64,000 bases of DNA. Origin: Rhyacophila brunnea (Eukaryota; Arthropoda; Insecta; Trichoptera; Rhyacophilidae). How positions within the stretch are numbered: the first letter of the stretch is position 1; every line of letters starts with the position of its first letter. The notes below the pieces were generated by a model. It was not told where the DNA came from and searched no databases. It saw only the letters and a list, made by a program, of their open reading frames with translations. The position numbers were made by a program, and so were the translations under genes. Below are positions 21,849 to 33,129 of the stretch, piece after piece. The stretch lies in NCBI GenBank assembly GCA_022495005.1, contig JAGYXB010000446.1, positions 248,001 through 312,000 on the forward strand. The letters are read 5' to 3'.

Positions 21849-22558
21849 TAGGGAATCCAATCCCGAGCCAAAATTCTGATCCCGGGATTTCGGGATTACA
21901 ATTTGACAATTGGCATTTTTTTCCTTTGTTAATATAAAAATTTTATATTTAAAAATAACATTGATAGAATCGGTCAAAAATAAATCTAGTATAATTTATA
22001 CTATTTAAGATATTTATTGTTAATATTGTATACGTTAAATCTTGGAAATACACAAGTTTAATGGAGTAAATAATATTGTAATATAAATAATAATGTGAAT
22101 TTAATATGAGATTGCTATTTCTGATAGTAAAGACATAATGAATAGATCAGCGAGATTTTAAATAGTAAAGCAAATAATCATGGCGTACTTATGGCCTTTC
22201 CGCTTCATAAATCTAATTAGTCAGCCAAATATGAAAATGTCGTAAAACGTATGATATCATGGTGGAATTACTTTGTTAAAAGTGCGAAGCATTTTTTTTT
22301 ACCAATCTATCTCATTTTTAATAATCTATGTGAAAAAATGAAATGAATCTGCAACCTACACATCAAACTTCATTCAAACTCAGTTTATTTCTAATGTAGT
22401 TATTTTGTATTAAAAGTATTTTTTCTGTTATATTTTCCATAAAAAAATCAATCCCGAAATCCCGGGATTATGTTCATCAATCCCGGGATTCATAGGTATC
22501 GAAAATATCTCGGGATCCCGGGATCCCGGGATTCGGGATCCCGGGATTGGATTCCCTA
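21849..22558. mobile_element. 710-bp nonautonomous hAT-type transposon
   Basis: Perfect 8-bp target duplication AATCTAAG at 21841-21848 and 22559-22566. Terminal inverted repeat TAGGGAATCCAATCCCG, 17 of 17 identical. Inside each end are several copies of ATCCCGGGATT-type words: right end ATCTCGGGATCCCGGGATCC then CGGGATTCGGGATCCCGGG, left end GATCCCGGGATTTCGGGATT. Arrays of short subterminal motifs are transposase-binding sites in well-studied hAT elements. The middle (about 21910-22440) is AT-rich without a transposase. Intact ends and duplication point to a fairly recent insertion. Confidence 0.9.
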
Positions 22559-22641
22559 AATCTAAGAGTTACTATAATGTAAGTATGCGAACAAAACAAA
22601 CACTAAATCAGATAAAAATTAGTTTTGAATATAAACTTTTA

Positions 22642-23110
22642 GGCTTCGGCCACATAAGCAGCTGGTGCTTCGCTAGTCCTGAGCTAGATGCTATGCTTGT
22701 TTACTAAAAACACTACTGCCCAGGGAACTCTCTCTGTTCTGTGCTACTGCCACATTGCACGCTACGTGCTTAGGTATAAATTCATTTGACATTCGGGAGC
22801 GCTCAAGTCAACAACAATGTCACTCTCAAAACTAACCAGAAAGCTACTTCTCACAGAGAATTTAAGAATTTTAATTCGAAGTTGTTGGGTGCATAATGTC
22901 AATGCATCTCGAAGTACTCTTGGAGAGTTTCAACTACTCTACAAATAATTTCGGCAATACGATGAAAAGTTTTCTGGTTATTTGAGGATGAACCAGAAAA
23001 CATTTGATTTATAGTTGAGCAAATTAAAAGAGACGTTACAAAAGGTAGATACGTATTTCAGATGCTCTATAACACCCGAAGAATAACTTGTTGTAACATT
23101 AAGGTGGGTA
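22642..23110 (+). pseudogene. PIF/Harbinger transposase N-terminal remnant
   Basis: An ATG at 22817 opens a frame reading, without frameshift but with three in-frame stops, as the start of a Harbinger (HARBI1-like) nuclease: RILIRSCWVHNVNASRSTLG EFQLLYK, stop, FRQYDEKFSGYLRMNQKTFDL, stop, a lysine-rich stretch, VDTYFRCSITPEE, stop, LVVTLR. The W-V-H motif, the GEF motif, the FRM/YLRM motif with F-D-L, and I-S/T-P-x-E-x-L-x-V-T-L-R are all family landmarks. Upstream, GGCTTCGGCCACATAAGC (from 22642, preceded by TTA) may be the left terminal repeat. The DDE catalytic region is not recognisable downstream of about 23110. A dead, truncated copy. Confidence 0.8.
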
Positions 23111-23879
23111 TATCCTTTTGCACCTCTCTGCCTCGCAATATTTTGTCGTCTATGGGCATACTACGGCCCATTCATAATTTCAAAATATACGGTGTTTGAC
23201 GTTTTGTCTGAAGAAACAACAGTTTGTCAGGATATATAATATGGTCTTATGAATCGTTCGCAAAGATCGCAAAGAAAGATTGATATAAATATATTGTTAT
23301 AATGTAATATCTATATATTCTTAAGAATGCCGCCTTTAAATAATCGCCCAGTATGGAGTCTTCGCCACTGCCACCTGGGTTAGTGTATTGGTTAGCTACT
23401 TCACTTCGTATTCCAAGTGAGTCTATGTATGTATGTTAAATGATTTACGAACACATTGAGTGTAGAGAGTTCATTGAATTACCTCATTTTATCTTTTCCG
23501 CTCATCTCAATTGAGTCTCAAATTATTACCAAAAAAGTCTCAAAGTACAGCTGTTTATTATACAAAAATTTAACGGGAAATAGTTATTATGAGAGTGTCG
23601 CAGGCGGAGAGAAAAGTGTTGATTTTTCTCAGTAAGAGGTTACGCGACATTCACGAAACATGTGAAGAGGCCATTATGAAGACATTCGACTTATCGAGCT
23701 ATTATAGGATGGTTAGTTACCGACAGTGTTTTGCCCGAACACGTTTATGACGGCAAAAAATGATTTAACACTCGCAGATTCGCGACTTTTAAACACATAT
23801 TTTTGAGGCAAATCTATTTAGTTATGAAGATAATACAATGAATATGTACATATATATTTATACTTATATACTTTTTTGA
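23111..23879. other. AT-rich DNA, nothing firmly recognised
   Basis: The first 150 bp may continue the decayed Harbinger copy, but no frame is readable. Around 23370-23420, GGTTAGTGTATTGGTTAGC has a tRNA A-box look without a B box. Confidence 0.3.
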
Positions 23880-23998
23880 ATTCAATGTCAAATCAATTTA
23901 ATTTGAATTTCAATTCAATTTCATTTTAATTGCAATTCATTTTCAGTTCAATTTCAATTCAATTCCAATTCATTTTCAATTCAATTTCAATTAATGGT
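23880..23998. repeat. Degenerate ATTTCAATTCA-type minisatellite
   Basis: About 120 bp built from variants of TTTCAATTCA with unit length 10-12, such as TTTCAATTCAATTTCATTTT and CAATTCATTTTCAATTCAAT. Units vary by one or two bases. Confidence 0.7.
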
Positions 23999-24079
23999 GA
24001 AATTACTACATTTGAACATTTGACTTCATCAGCGTATATCCTTTGACCTTTTAGCTAGCCAAAACAATTGAGGTAATAA

Positions 24080-24345
24080 TGCCTTGTGCAGTTCCGGATA
24101 TGCTTCAAATTTCCATTATCAGCTCACACAGATGACAGTCTTTCACTGATCCGCAGCTCATGAAGTATCGATGCATTGGTTCTATGTTCCGTCCAATACA
24201 CCCTCAGCAGTTGTCGCCAGCACTATATCTCAATTACGTCGACCAATTTATTCTTTTGGCATTTTTTTTAATGTCCAGGATTCCACTCCGTACATGATAC
24301 TGGAAAATACCTAGATCTGCACCAGCCATATGGATGTACGTAGAT
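24080..24345 (-). pseudogene. Non-LTR retrotransposon ORF2 C-terminal fragment, broken
   Basis: On the minus strand, in pieces with frameshifts, it reads as the region after the reverse transcriptase of insect non-LTR elements: a tyrosine/glycine-rich start near 24290, ESWTLKK-type residues, KNAKRIN, then RVYWTEHRTNASILHELRIS ERLSSV, followed by AHKA-like residues near the fragment's end. The same region of the same clade appears at 31536-31910 (plus) and 39780-40205 (minus). No catalytic motif is preserved. Confidence 0.68.
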
Positions 24346-24533
24346 ATATAGGCATAGAGTTCATTTTATTTATAAGACGTATGTATTTTTAAAATAAATA
24401 TCTAGTCATATTGGTATAGTTGTAGACACGTGAACAAAATAGATAATATAAGTAAACGCAGATGTGCAAAATATAACGAATATTATAATGTTGTCAGAGT
24501 TAATTTTTCAACATTTTTCATCTGTATTTGATA

Positions 24534-24600
24534 GGCGGCAGGTTATATGAAAGTATGGTAAAGCGGGCAGGTTATATAAAAAAAGTATGGTGAGACAGGC
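24534..24600 (+). repeat. Two-unit tandem repeat of about 31 bp
   Basis: GGCAGGTTATATGAAAGTAT then GGTAAAGC is followed by GGCAGGTTATATAAAAAAAG then TATGGTGAGAC and the start of a third unit, GGCTGGTAATC. Confidence 0.6.
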
Positions 24601-24604
24601 TGGT

Positions 24605-26124
24605 AATCAATTTGCGGCAAAATTAACGTTAATATTATTAATTATATGGTTACGTTATAATGAACAAAGTAAATCCTCCGTGATGCCCTGCATTTTTTTT
24701 ATCGTGTCGCTATTTCTCGTAATTTGTCAGCTATTGTTAGCCTGATTCATTCAGTTGTATGAGAAAGCCGATTCCTTGCCCCTCTTTTTATTTATTACCT
24801 CTATGGTATTTATCTATTTAGGAAAGAATAAAATCAACAAACTTCGATATTTTAAGAATTGTATTACCACTATCACTAGTTTTGTACAATTCGTCCTTTA
24901 TAAATAGGTACCTAAATATCTCGTTTAAATGTCTCTTACTTTGACTTAGTAATCTCGACACCATAATAGTAAACCTATGTATAATTCTCCTCTATTGATT
25001 ATGATTACATTCGTGACATGGTTTTCACCTGGGCAGGCTATACTTTGTTATTAAAATGTAATCTTATCGGTTAAATAACTACCAAGCTCCAAATTGATAA
25101 TCCTGAAAGTGTTAGGAGTATTGATAACAACAGTTGAGACGATGCGTCTTGTATGTAGAACCCTTCCCACTACAGTGATGCGTGACATTTGGGACATGAT
25201 CAGGACAAAAGCCTGACAAATTATATTAGTGTGCGTAAAAAAATATTGTAGTTTCAACATGAGATATCTGCCTTTGTTATTCTCTTTATAATGTCGCAGT
25301 CTCATCCACCTTTACTAAATATGATAGACCCGACATAAACAAACATGTATTATTAATCTACATAATTAATAAAATGACCAGGTTTTCTGAATTACTTGGG
25401 TCATGTCAATTGATAACGTATTTTTTTTAATAAACTTGTATTATGCGTAATACATTTATTATTAGGTTACATTAAGGTCAATGCAATAAGTAGAGAAACA
25501 ATATTCATCTCTAATAATAACGTAGTTACGTTTGGTTAAACGTTGGCTACATTAAAAATGTATCTTATTCTTGAGTTACTACCTTATTCTGAGATATTAA
25601 TCATATCTTTTGATTCAGTTAATAAAGACGTATCTTTTAACATCTGGATTTATCAATCAACAATTTTAGAGTGAATTTGAGCGCGAAAGGGAGTAAATTT
25701 GTTTTACCTGTCTCACAAAAATTGTTATGATTTCATTACAAACACTAATGGAACAATATTGATGAAAATATTGTAGCCTATATCGTGAGATTACTGCCAA
25801 ATGTTGTTAAGTGTCGAAATCGTGTTATGGACTAATCTTGTATTGCAATAATTAGAAGTTTGACATGCCCTTTAAAATCATGCATAATGGTAATTGCTTT
25901 GTGCTTTATGTGCATGCTCTATAATATCGTATGACCTTTCTTTTTTTCTAGCATACATATTTATATATATGTATACACATAATCCGTTGTGAACTCTAAA
26001 TACCTAAATTATCGACATACCAACTTTTGACAGTTACCCACGATATACTACATTGCGATATATTCAATTAGGTTATCTAGCGATTGAGTTATACATAACA
26101 GTATGCATCATACCTTTTGCTGTA
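24605..26124. other. AT-rich DNA, nothing recognised
   Basis: No element ends, dispersed repeats or coding signal were recognised. Confidence 0.45.
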
Positions 26125-26565
26125 AAAATGGTTACATGTAAATTGTACGTAAAACATTCACCGTGGCACAGTTCGCCGCGAGCTTTCTATCGGAAAGAGA
26201 TGACCATATACTATATGGTCTCCATTGTATTAGATTTAATATGAACATTAATTTAATTTTCATAGCTGATTTTGGCGAAATTCATAAATTCAAGAATGAA
26301 AACCTAACCTAACCTAACAAATAATCCAATATATCGGCTATTTTCAAATTTCGTTTGCTGTTGGCTTCCTGTAAAGTGTAAACCGACAACCGAACCGTGT
26401 TTTATTTAGAGATGAATTTTATGTCAGTACTATACGACTCAAAGATGTTGGACTGTCCATTTTATATTATATGATATACGGCCATTTTACCGATACAACA
26501 TTTTACGGTAAAGTATAAATACGGCGAACTGCATACGTACAAGTTTCCGAACACAAGTAAAAATA
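26125..26565 (-). repeat. Family G element with CCTAA motifs, copy 2
   Basis: Reverse copy of 11771-12187: GGTTACATGTAAATTGTACG at the left, a hairpin AGAGATGACCATATACTATATGGTCTCC-like sequence at 26196-26222, an AACCTAACCTAACCTAAC run at 26303-26320, AATAATCCAATATATCGGCT with ATTTTCAAATTTCG, GATACAACATTTTACGGTAA and CGGCGAACTGCATACGTAC at the right. The hairpin is conserved in position but not fully in sequence between the copies. Confidence 0.72.
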
Positions 26566-27100
26566 GGGTATTTTAGAAAATTTTCGATTTTATATTAATT
26601 TGAATATTTTAAAACCAATTTTCATAATACACAGAACTGAACACATACTTGTACTTAATCTATCGATTATTAGTACCAATTTAGAAGAGTGTTATCTTCG
26701 TGTTTCTTTATAAATGTATCTAAAGTTTATGGTTGAGAATTACTATCGTACAACGTGAGGCCATTATGAGCATCGTAATGTCTGTATTTTATCAACCTCG
26801 GAAATTGATTGAGTTATAACAGAAAATTAGCCCATAGTTTGTGAGCGAGCGGTGCCCGAGCCCACTTGAGGTAATATTACTATACTGCTAACCCACAGGT
26901 AAGTACGGCCGGCTAACATCTCGTTTACTCAGGTAGGAGACGAGGTGGTTTGGTTTATGTGACCGCTTCGGCGACGATGGTTAAGCACTGCCATAGAATG
27001 GGAAAAATCGTTTAATTTCATATTATCAATATATCGTTACGACTTACGACGGGAAGGTTTACTTTGTAAGTTGTAATACCAACTAAGTTAATAATCAAAA
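26566..27100. other. Spacer with a GC-richer patch
   Basis: 26835-27000 is GC-richer (GAGCGAGCGGTGCCCGAGCC ... GACGAGGTGG ... CGCTTCGGCGACGATGG). No frame or partner was recognised. Confidence 0.35.
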
Positions 27101-27534
27101 TAATTACAAGATAAAAAGAACGTTTTATATTCAACGTTTTTAAATTTTCTGTTGAATCATATAAACTTGACTTGACTAGCTTAAACGATCAAAAAAATTT
27201 GTACTTGATAGAAATACTGAATAATGAAATGTCATTTCATATTGATTTCCATAGTAACGCATGTATAGGTATATTAACATTAATAATTTATTTGCTAGGA
27301 CCCCCTTAGCAAGCAATAATGGTATCGAAATAACTTTTCATACAAAACAGAATTAACTAAAAATGAATTCAATTCAACTTAAAGATGACTAAAAGTATTA
27401 AAAAAATGCATTGGTATTGTGTTCTGATATATTCTAAAAGTTTCAAATGTCTAGCTAGTCGGGAAGTTAGTTAAAATCGATTGCAAGATTTTTACCGGAC
27501 AAATAAGAATACGACCTAAGAAAAACGTTGTAAT
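27101..27534 (+). repeat. Family A repeat, copy 3
   Basis: Near full-length: TAATTACAAGATAAAAAGAA at the left, GTTGAATCATATAAACTTGA CTTGACTAGCTTAAACGATC, GATTTCCATAGTAACGCA, CTAGGACCCCCTTAGCAA, TACAAAACAGAATTAACT, CTAGCTAGTCGGGAAGTTAG, ending AAAACGTTGTAA. Confidence 0.88.
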
Positions 27535-27820
27535 AATATTATCAATACAATGTATTGTGGATATTATAAGTACGATTTATGATGTTATATGGCAATAATT
27601 TTCAACCAATGCTTCGGTTTGATGGAAAGAAATTTTTCGATGCATAGCTATTTCAAAAATTATTACAAGATATCACTAAATTCATACTTATTATATTACA
27701 GTGACGAAGAGTGGAGATAGGCTGTTAAGACCTGACATAAATAGTGCACACTTACCTTTGTCAGTCAAACGCATTCAATTTCATTGAAATAAGACTAAAG
27801 TGTGTAGATAGTATGTGTCT

Positions 27821-28017
27821 GTTAGTTTTTTTTTTTAAATTAAATTAAACCCAGCCTAATCGAAGCGTTATTCATTATCTATAATTCGTTTATCTATAAA
27901 ATATCTAAAATTATGCCATTAAACCATACATAAATTTAGATATTTTATCGATAGAAGAATAATGTTTAATGATTATGGTTTAGTTTAGACAGGGCTAATG
28001 AATTAAAAAAAACTAAC
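27821..28017. mobile_element. 197-bp foldback element
   Basis: GTTAGTTTTTTTTTTTAAAT at the left mirrors AATTAAAAAAAACTAAC at the right. The arms continue inward (ATTCATTATCTATAATTCGT; TCTATAAAATATCTAAA versus TTTAGATATTTTATCGATAG) to a centre near 27915. No target duplication is obvious. Noncoding. Probably a decayed MITE. Confidence 0.55.
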
Positions 28018-30699
28018 CAAGACCATCTGTAATAATATGTACTTATTTTATATGTCTACGGAGCGCATTGATTGGTTTTACATATCTTGCTATATGTTTG
28101 ATAAGCATGGGAAGAGAATACATTTTTTTTTATTCAGAAGAAGTTATGGCAGTGACCACGCGGCTAATTAGGATACCAGCACCTTAGACTCCTTGTCATA
28201 TTAGTATTAAGCGCCATTTATGGTGCCAATGTTTGGCTTCAGATGGGTGAGCCAGATTCATCGTCGAATGAGGTCGAATAGTCTGCTTTTTAGTAGACAA
28301 CTAGTAACAAGAATATATGTGATTAATTTATAATAAAAACGCTATCAATATGATTTTACTAGTGAAAATCTCCGTAGAGAATAGGCCGCAGCTGTCGGGG
28401 TATTTGAAAATTGCTCAAAAAATAAAATAAGTGCCCGCGGATATACCTTTGTTTTGAGGAATAACTTAATTGAATATACATGGAACTAATAACAGGTACG
28501 GGCTGCCATCAAAATATCTTTCGGCCCCTGCCTAAAGAAGCACGATAAAGGCAATATTACAAGAGGCAACGCAATGCGTCGCAGTTTATAGCATATGGGA
28601 TTGAAAGATTTACACTGATATTTTTCTTTGCTTTTTTATACAGTTTTTTGGGTTATTAGAATGAAATTGAGTAACATTTGTTGTCAAAAATCTATCGATC
28701 TCTCTAACGATTATTATTGTCCTGGCATATTACCTCACTTTGCCGTCATGATTTTCAGGATTTTCAGTGGAATACTGTTATTCTGTTTTTTTAAGGTTCA
28801 CTAGCATAACTATAAAATAAATATACCTATATAGAGAGTAGATTTTTTTATTCTATGTTAAATCATCAAGATGGTGACTGAGATGAGACCATATAACTGT
28901 ATTATTTTAAATTTAAACAATGGTCAATGTAGCTCAATATACTCTATTAATATAGTTATACTTAATACAATTATTAATAATGTAGGTACCCTCAACCCTC
29001 TCAAAACTGTGTAATATTTTTTGTATGCATGTCTCAGTGGAGAATTTATGGAGAGAAACCCTTTGCTTTAAACCTAGTCAAATGATTATCTTTCAGAATT
29101 CCTCAGTTAATTCCTATTTCCAGTCAGTCACTGTGACTAATTGAAAATAATTATTCATCTCCCTGTATTCTTCTTGAAATTATCGATCCAGCCACTTTTT
29201 GTAAACCAGTATAAGATAATAAAATGAAAGATTAAAAATTATATACCCAATCGTATTTTAAGACATTCAACCATATTAATTTATCGGTAAATGATACAAT
29301 GGAGAAAGACAAGAGATACAGATGAGCTTTCAAATGATACATTTAATTCATACTAAAAAAATAAGAACATGAAATTCTAGTGTAAGCTAGAATTTTATAG
29401 TAGAAACTTTGACATGGTAGAGTGCTAATTAAGTAGTTAAGTACGTTGCCAAATAAACCATGTGACAAATTGGTGGGTTTGTGCTGTTTTTTTTATGGAA
29501 TGATTAAAATGTAGTATTGTTTATTTATCACAATTATGAACTACAATCTTTTATATGAACGATGCGTTGATACGTGTAATACTGTACTCTAACGATTTAT
29601 TATTCTATTTATTATTAGGTATTCACTTAATACATCGTGGAAACGTCCAAGAAAGTGAATCTTTATGATTGGTTATGAGCCCGGGCTCTTTGATTGAGAC
29701 GTACAATTTTGATTTTTATTACCCCTTGGCACACGATACAATTTAGTTTGTGAATAAATTAGTGCTTGCGATTATTGCGTGGCTGATTGAAATTGATTAA
29801 AAGATAACCTGGCATCAATTTAATCGTGGAAACTTTTCGCATAAAAAATGCTAACCACTGAATACAGAGTGATGAAAATCTTTATGTCATTTTGACAATA
29901 GTTCAAAGTTAATTACTTGTAATAAAATTTTCAATTATATTTTTACCAATACATTTTTGGTAAAATTGATGATTACCACCGCACCGTACTGCTGATGTTA
30001 CGAGTTTATCGTTGCGAGAATCTTTCGTTTATAAACGAAATGCTTTTCTGCCAAGAGATATCGTTATTATAATTTATTTTTGTTTAAATAATTGGTTGTG
30101 TCATCTTGCAAAAAGGGTTTGTTGCCGATTTTTTTATTCTACACGAAAACAACAAAATGTGAATGTGAAACTCGGTATTCAAACTTAAGACCAATGACTC
30201 CATAATTAACGAATGAGTTACCACAAGTCTATCTCGGGTCTGTTAGGTGACTTCCATTTTGATAAATATTTATGTTCGTTCAATTTAAGGTAATAGTTTT
30301 GATAGATTTAAGTAGTAAACCGCCCTTATACACTAATTGGCTGGCTGCTTGTTGATTTCTTTAGGCATCTGTTATTGGCTATAACGACACAATAGAAAAA
30401 AAAACAAACAAAGCTACAAACACTTTTCAGTGCTTTTCTGTATTTTTTTCCAAGAGTGAATAATATTTACTTGTATCGGTGGTTTAATTGATAAATTACA
30501 TATTATGCGATATAAGTGTGTTCAGTATTATTTTCAAGGTGTGTTTTTAAAGCTTTTCCAAGTGATGTATTATTGTTTCAGACGTATGATATTTGCTCTT
30601 TCCTTACCTTCGGTGTCAGCCGTTTTTGAAATGTTTAAGGTCTAAAGTAAGTGCGATTATATACGGTAATGTAACCAATTTTTTATTTGCGTTTACATA
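28018..30699. other. AT-rich DNA, nothing recognised
   Basis: The longest stretch without a recognised element. Slightly GC-richer words occur at 28140-28270 and 28380-28600, but no frame, ends or partners could be identified. Confidence 0.45.
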
Positions 30700-30780
30700 T
30701 TTTCTTTTTTGAGGCACTAATTCTGGAAATGGGAGTTCCAGCACATCTTATCAGTCTCATCAAAAACCTGTATAAAAAGA
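30700..30780 (+). pseudogene. Non-LTR reverse transcriptase core fragment
   Basis: One frame reads ALILEMGVPAHLISLIKNLY (30714-30773), the conserved helix of the reverse transcriptase fingers/palm region in RTE/Jockey-like elements (family form: MG-VP-HLI-LL-NLY). It stops abruptly at a family D terminus (AATACTATTGACCGAGGGTA at 30781). This is the only reverse transcriptase core piece in the window; the other retroelement remnants come from nearer the C-terminus. Confidence 0.7.
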
Positions 30781-30834
30781 TTAATACTATTGACCGAGGG
30801 TACTTGATGGAATTTGAATACTAATTGATTTAAG
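30780..30834 (+). repeat. Family D terminus, fragment
   Basis: AATACTATTGACCGAGGGTA then CTTGATGGAATTTG and TTGATTTAAG match the outer 55 bp of family D at 53957 and, reversed, at 33569 and 41431. It is preceded by ATTA, consistent with the TTAA-like context seen at other termini. Confidence 0.65.
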
Positions 30835-31535
30835 TGGAGCAATCATAATACCACTCAACATTAAATCAGTGAAATACTTTAATATGTATGTTTTGTTCTC
30901 AAAACAAACCAATACAGCGATAATTATCATCAGCATTAATCATAACTAGATCAGTAGGGTCTGTTATTATTTGTTAATTGTGACAACATATCTTGTAATA
31001 TATGTAATGCATTTGTAGAAATTGGAAGGAAAATGCATGTATTATCACTCACGCATCGAGTCCGTCACGAGACGAACTACTATTATCACAAGCTCTTCAC
31101 TTGACATAGTCAACCGCCATTCCAATCGAATCAAGTCTCTCAGTTCATTATTGCAATCAATCTCTTAAGCACGTCGATCTCACCAGGGTACATCATTACC
31201 TGCGATTATAATCTCACACTGTCATCTTTATCGAAGTATTACTGTATTCTTGAAATGACAAATAAATAATCTTTTCAAAACTCCAAACAACACGACTTCT
31301 CTCCTCCACCTCATCTACCGTCAAAGCGATGACCCCGACGTGATAACGACGTGAAACGGCGACAAACTCCCAAATAAGTAATATAAATAAGTATAAAATA
31401 AGATTTAAAAACCAGTAGGTACCTATAATAAAAGCCACACAAATGTCTGAGTAAATAACGTAGGTATTTTATAAAAGATTAAATAATTTTCATTAATTAA
31501 CTTGTGTAAATATTAGTGTTCCCCATATATTTTAA
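30835..31535. other. AT-rich spacer, nothing recognised
   Basis: Slightly less AT-rich at 31050-31200 and 31295-31360. No frame or repeat was recognised. Confidence 0.4.
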
Positions 31536-31910
31536 TTGTACCGAACCATGGACCCAGAGGGAAAAAATCGGAAGACAATTGATGCTTTCAAAATGTGGTG
31601 TTCGAACGCTTCGTACTTCTTGGAAAGAGCACAAGACGAATCAGTCAATTATCCAGAGACTCCAGACTATATATCTGAGACGCATTCTGCAGTTTTTGAA
31701 TACATTATTTAGGACAGACCAGATAACCTAGAAATACTGATGATTTTAAGTAGCCTTCAGGAAAGGCAAAGTATATGAAGAGCGTCGGTGCACTGGAGCG
31801 ACCAAATAAAGGAGCTTACTGGGGGCAGCTTTTACTCTGCCATGAGAGAAGCAGTGGGCCACGAGAGGTGGAAGACCCCAACACGGGATTCGGATTGGAC
31901 CAACACCTAA
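31536..31910 (+). pseudogene. Non-LTR retrotransposon ORF2 C-terminus, broken
   Basis: Plus-strand pieces in alternating frames: CTEPWT (31538), TIDAFKMWC (about 31575-31601), a frameshift, RTSWKEHKTNQSIIQRLQ and YLRRILQFL, a further frameshift, DRPDNLEILM, then after another shift HWSDQIKELTGGSFYSAMRE AVGHERWK and a stop at 31905-31907. This is the standard order after the reverse transcriptase domain in insect non-LTR elements: DAF-MWC-RRML, W-HRTN-SI, RI-FGH-RRD-DNLE, RW-DQIK-LTG, A-R--WR. It is continuous with the 3' tail that follows. Confidence 0.85.
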
Positions 31911-32232
31911 CCCCACGGACTGAACGCTGGACTCCGCAGAACCGGACTGAAGCGAGATGTGGGGTGGAAAGTCGATGGAGGCCTGTGACGGCGGCGGTTC
32001 TGTTGTTTTGTTTGCACACGCGAAACACTTTTTTCTTTTTACTTACTAGAGATCCCTTCTCCCAGACCTAAAACCCAGCCTCGGTCGGTCGCGAAACCAC
32101 TGAGGCCGGGTCCTTTTTCACACCCAATCATGCTTCACTCCCGACAGGCACTTCATATAAAGGGGATAGACGCTAAAAACCGTCTAGGTGGCCCAAATGA
32201 ATAAGCACATATCCTAAGTAAGTAAGTAAGAG
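31911..32232 (+). mobile_element. Retrotransposon 3' UTR with AAGT tail
   Basis: GC-richer than its surroundings (GACGGCGGCGGTTCTGTTG, CTCGGTCGGTCGCGAAACC, CTGAGGCCGGGTCC) and ending at a TAAG microsatellite (32213-32232). It follows directly after the ORF2 stop, so the 3' end of this retroelement is complete while its 5' end is truncated. A tandem tetranucleotide tail in place of poly(A) helps identify the family. Confidence 0.72.
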
Positions 32233-33129
32233 AGGTGGAAAGTGTTAGTCACTCAGAAAATGACGTATTTTCATGGTGGCCATGATCCACTGCCATAAAA
32301 TAACGACAGAGAAGAATACGATTAGCAAATATTATATTCTACGCCAGCATGCCTACGCCGTAGAAGCGTAGAGGATAAATTTGAAAAATAAATATGTTAC
32401 ATAATATACACATTTACAAAGATTTGAATTAATATTCAATAAAACGGTATTATAATTGACAGCCTGTCAATGAAGATAAAATTTAAATCTGTATGTATTT
32501 ACTTACCTACTACCAAACCAATCCATTTATTATCAGACATCGTTGACGAAATTTATAAACTCATGTTTTATGCCAGTCGTAAAAATATTATTTTGAACTC
32601 GTCGACTTAAAAGTTTAATGACTCTATCAGAGTCTTTCAAAAAATCAAAACGATCGATTGACGCCATATTATTATCCAATCTCAGCGAAATAATATAACC
32701 TTCGATCAACAAAGCAGGACAGACTTATGCAAAGTTCACGAGATAAAAGAGGATCAACGGAGCGTTTTTGCTTCGGGAAATATATTACTTTGATCGTTAA
32801 AGATGACTATAAGAATGAAAATTTTATACATATTTATTTTTATCAATTTAAGTGAATATTTTTTATGATCGTTGTAATTTTTATATGGTACGTAAAAACA
32901 TATTGACAATATTTTCATATAAGATATCGATTGATTAAATTTTGAGACGTATGACAGAATTTCATTTAAGTATAAATAAATAAAAAAATATTCGTTGGTA
33001 ACGTTGTTTATTTGGATTATATCTAATTTTTTAAATTGACTTTTATTTAGTTGCTGTCACTGTAGTGTATACGATCATATTACGTAGGTTTCGAAATTAA
33101 AATTGGAATTAATTTTTACAGTGAAAAAT
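32233..33129. other. AT-rich DNA, nothing recognised
   Basis: No element or coding signal was recognised. Confidence 0.45.
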
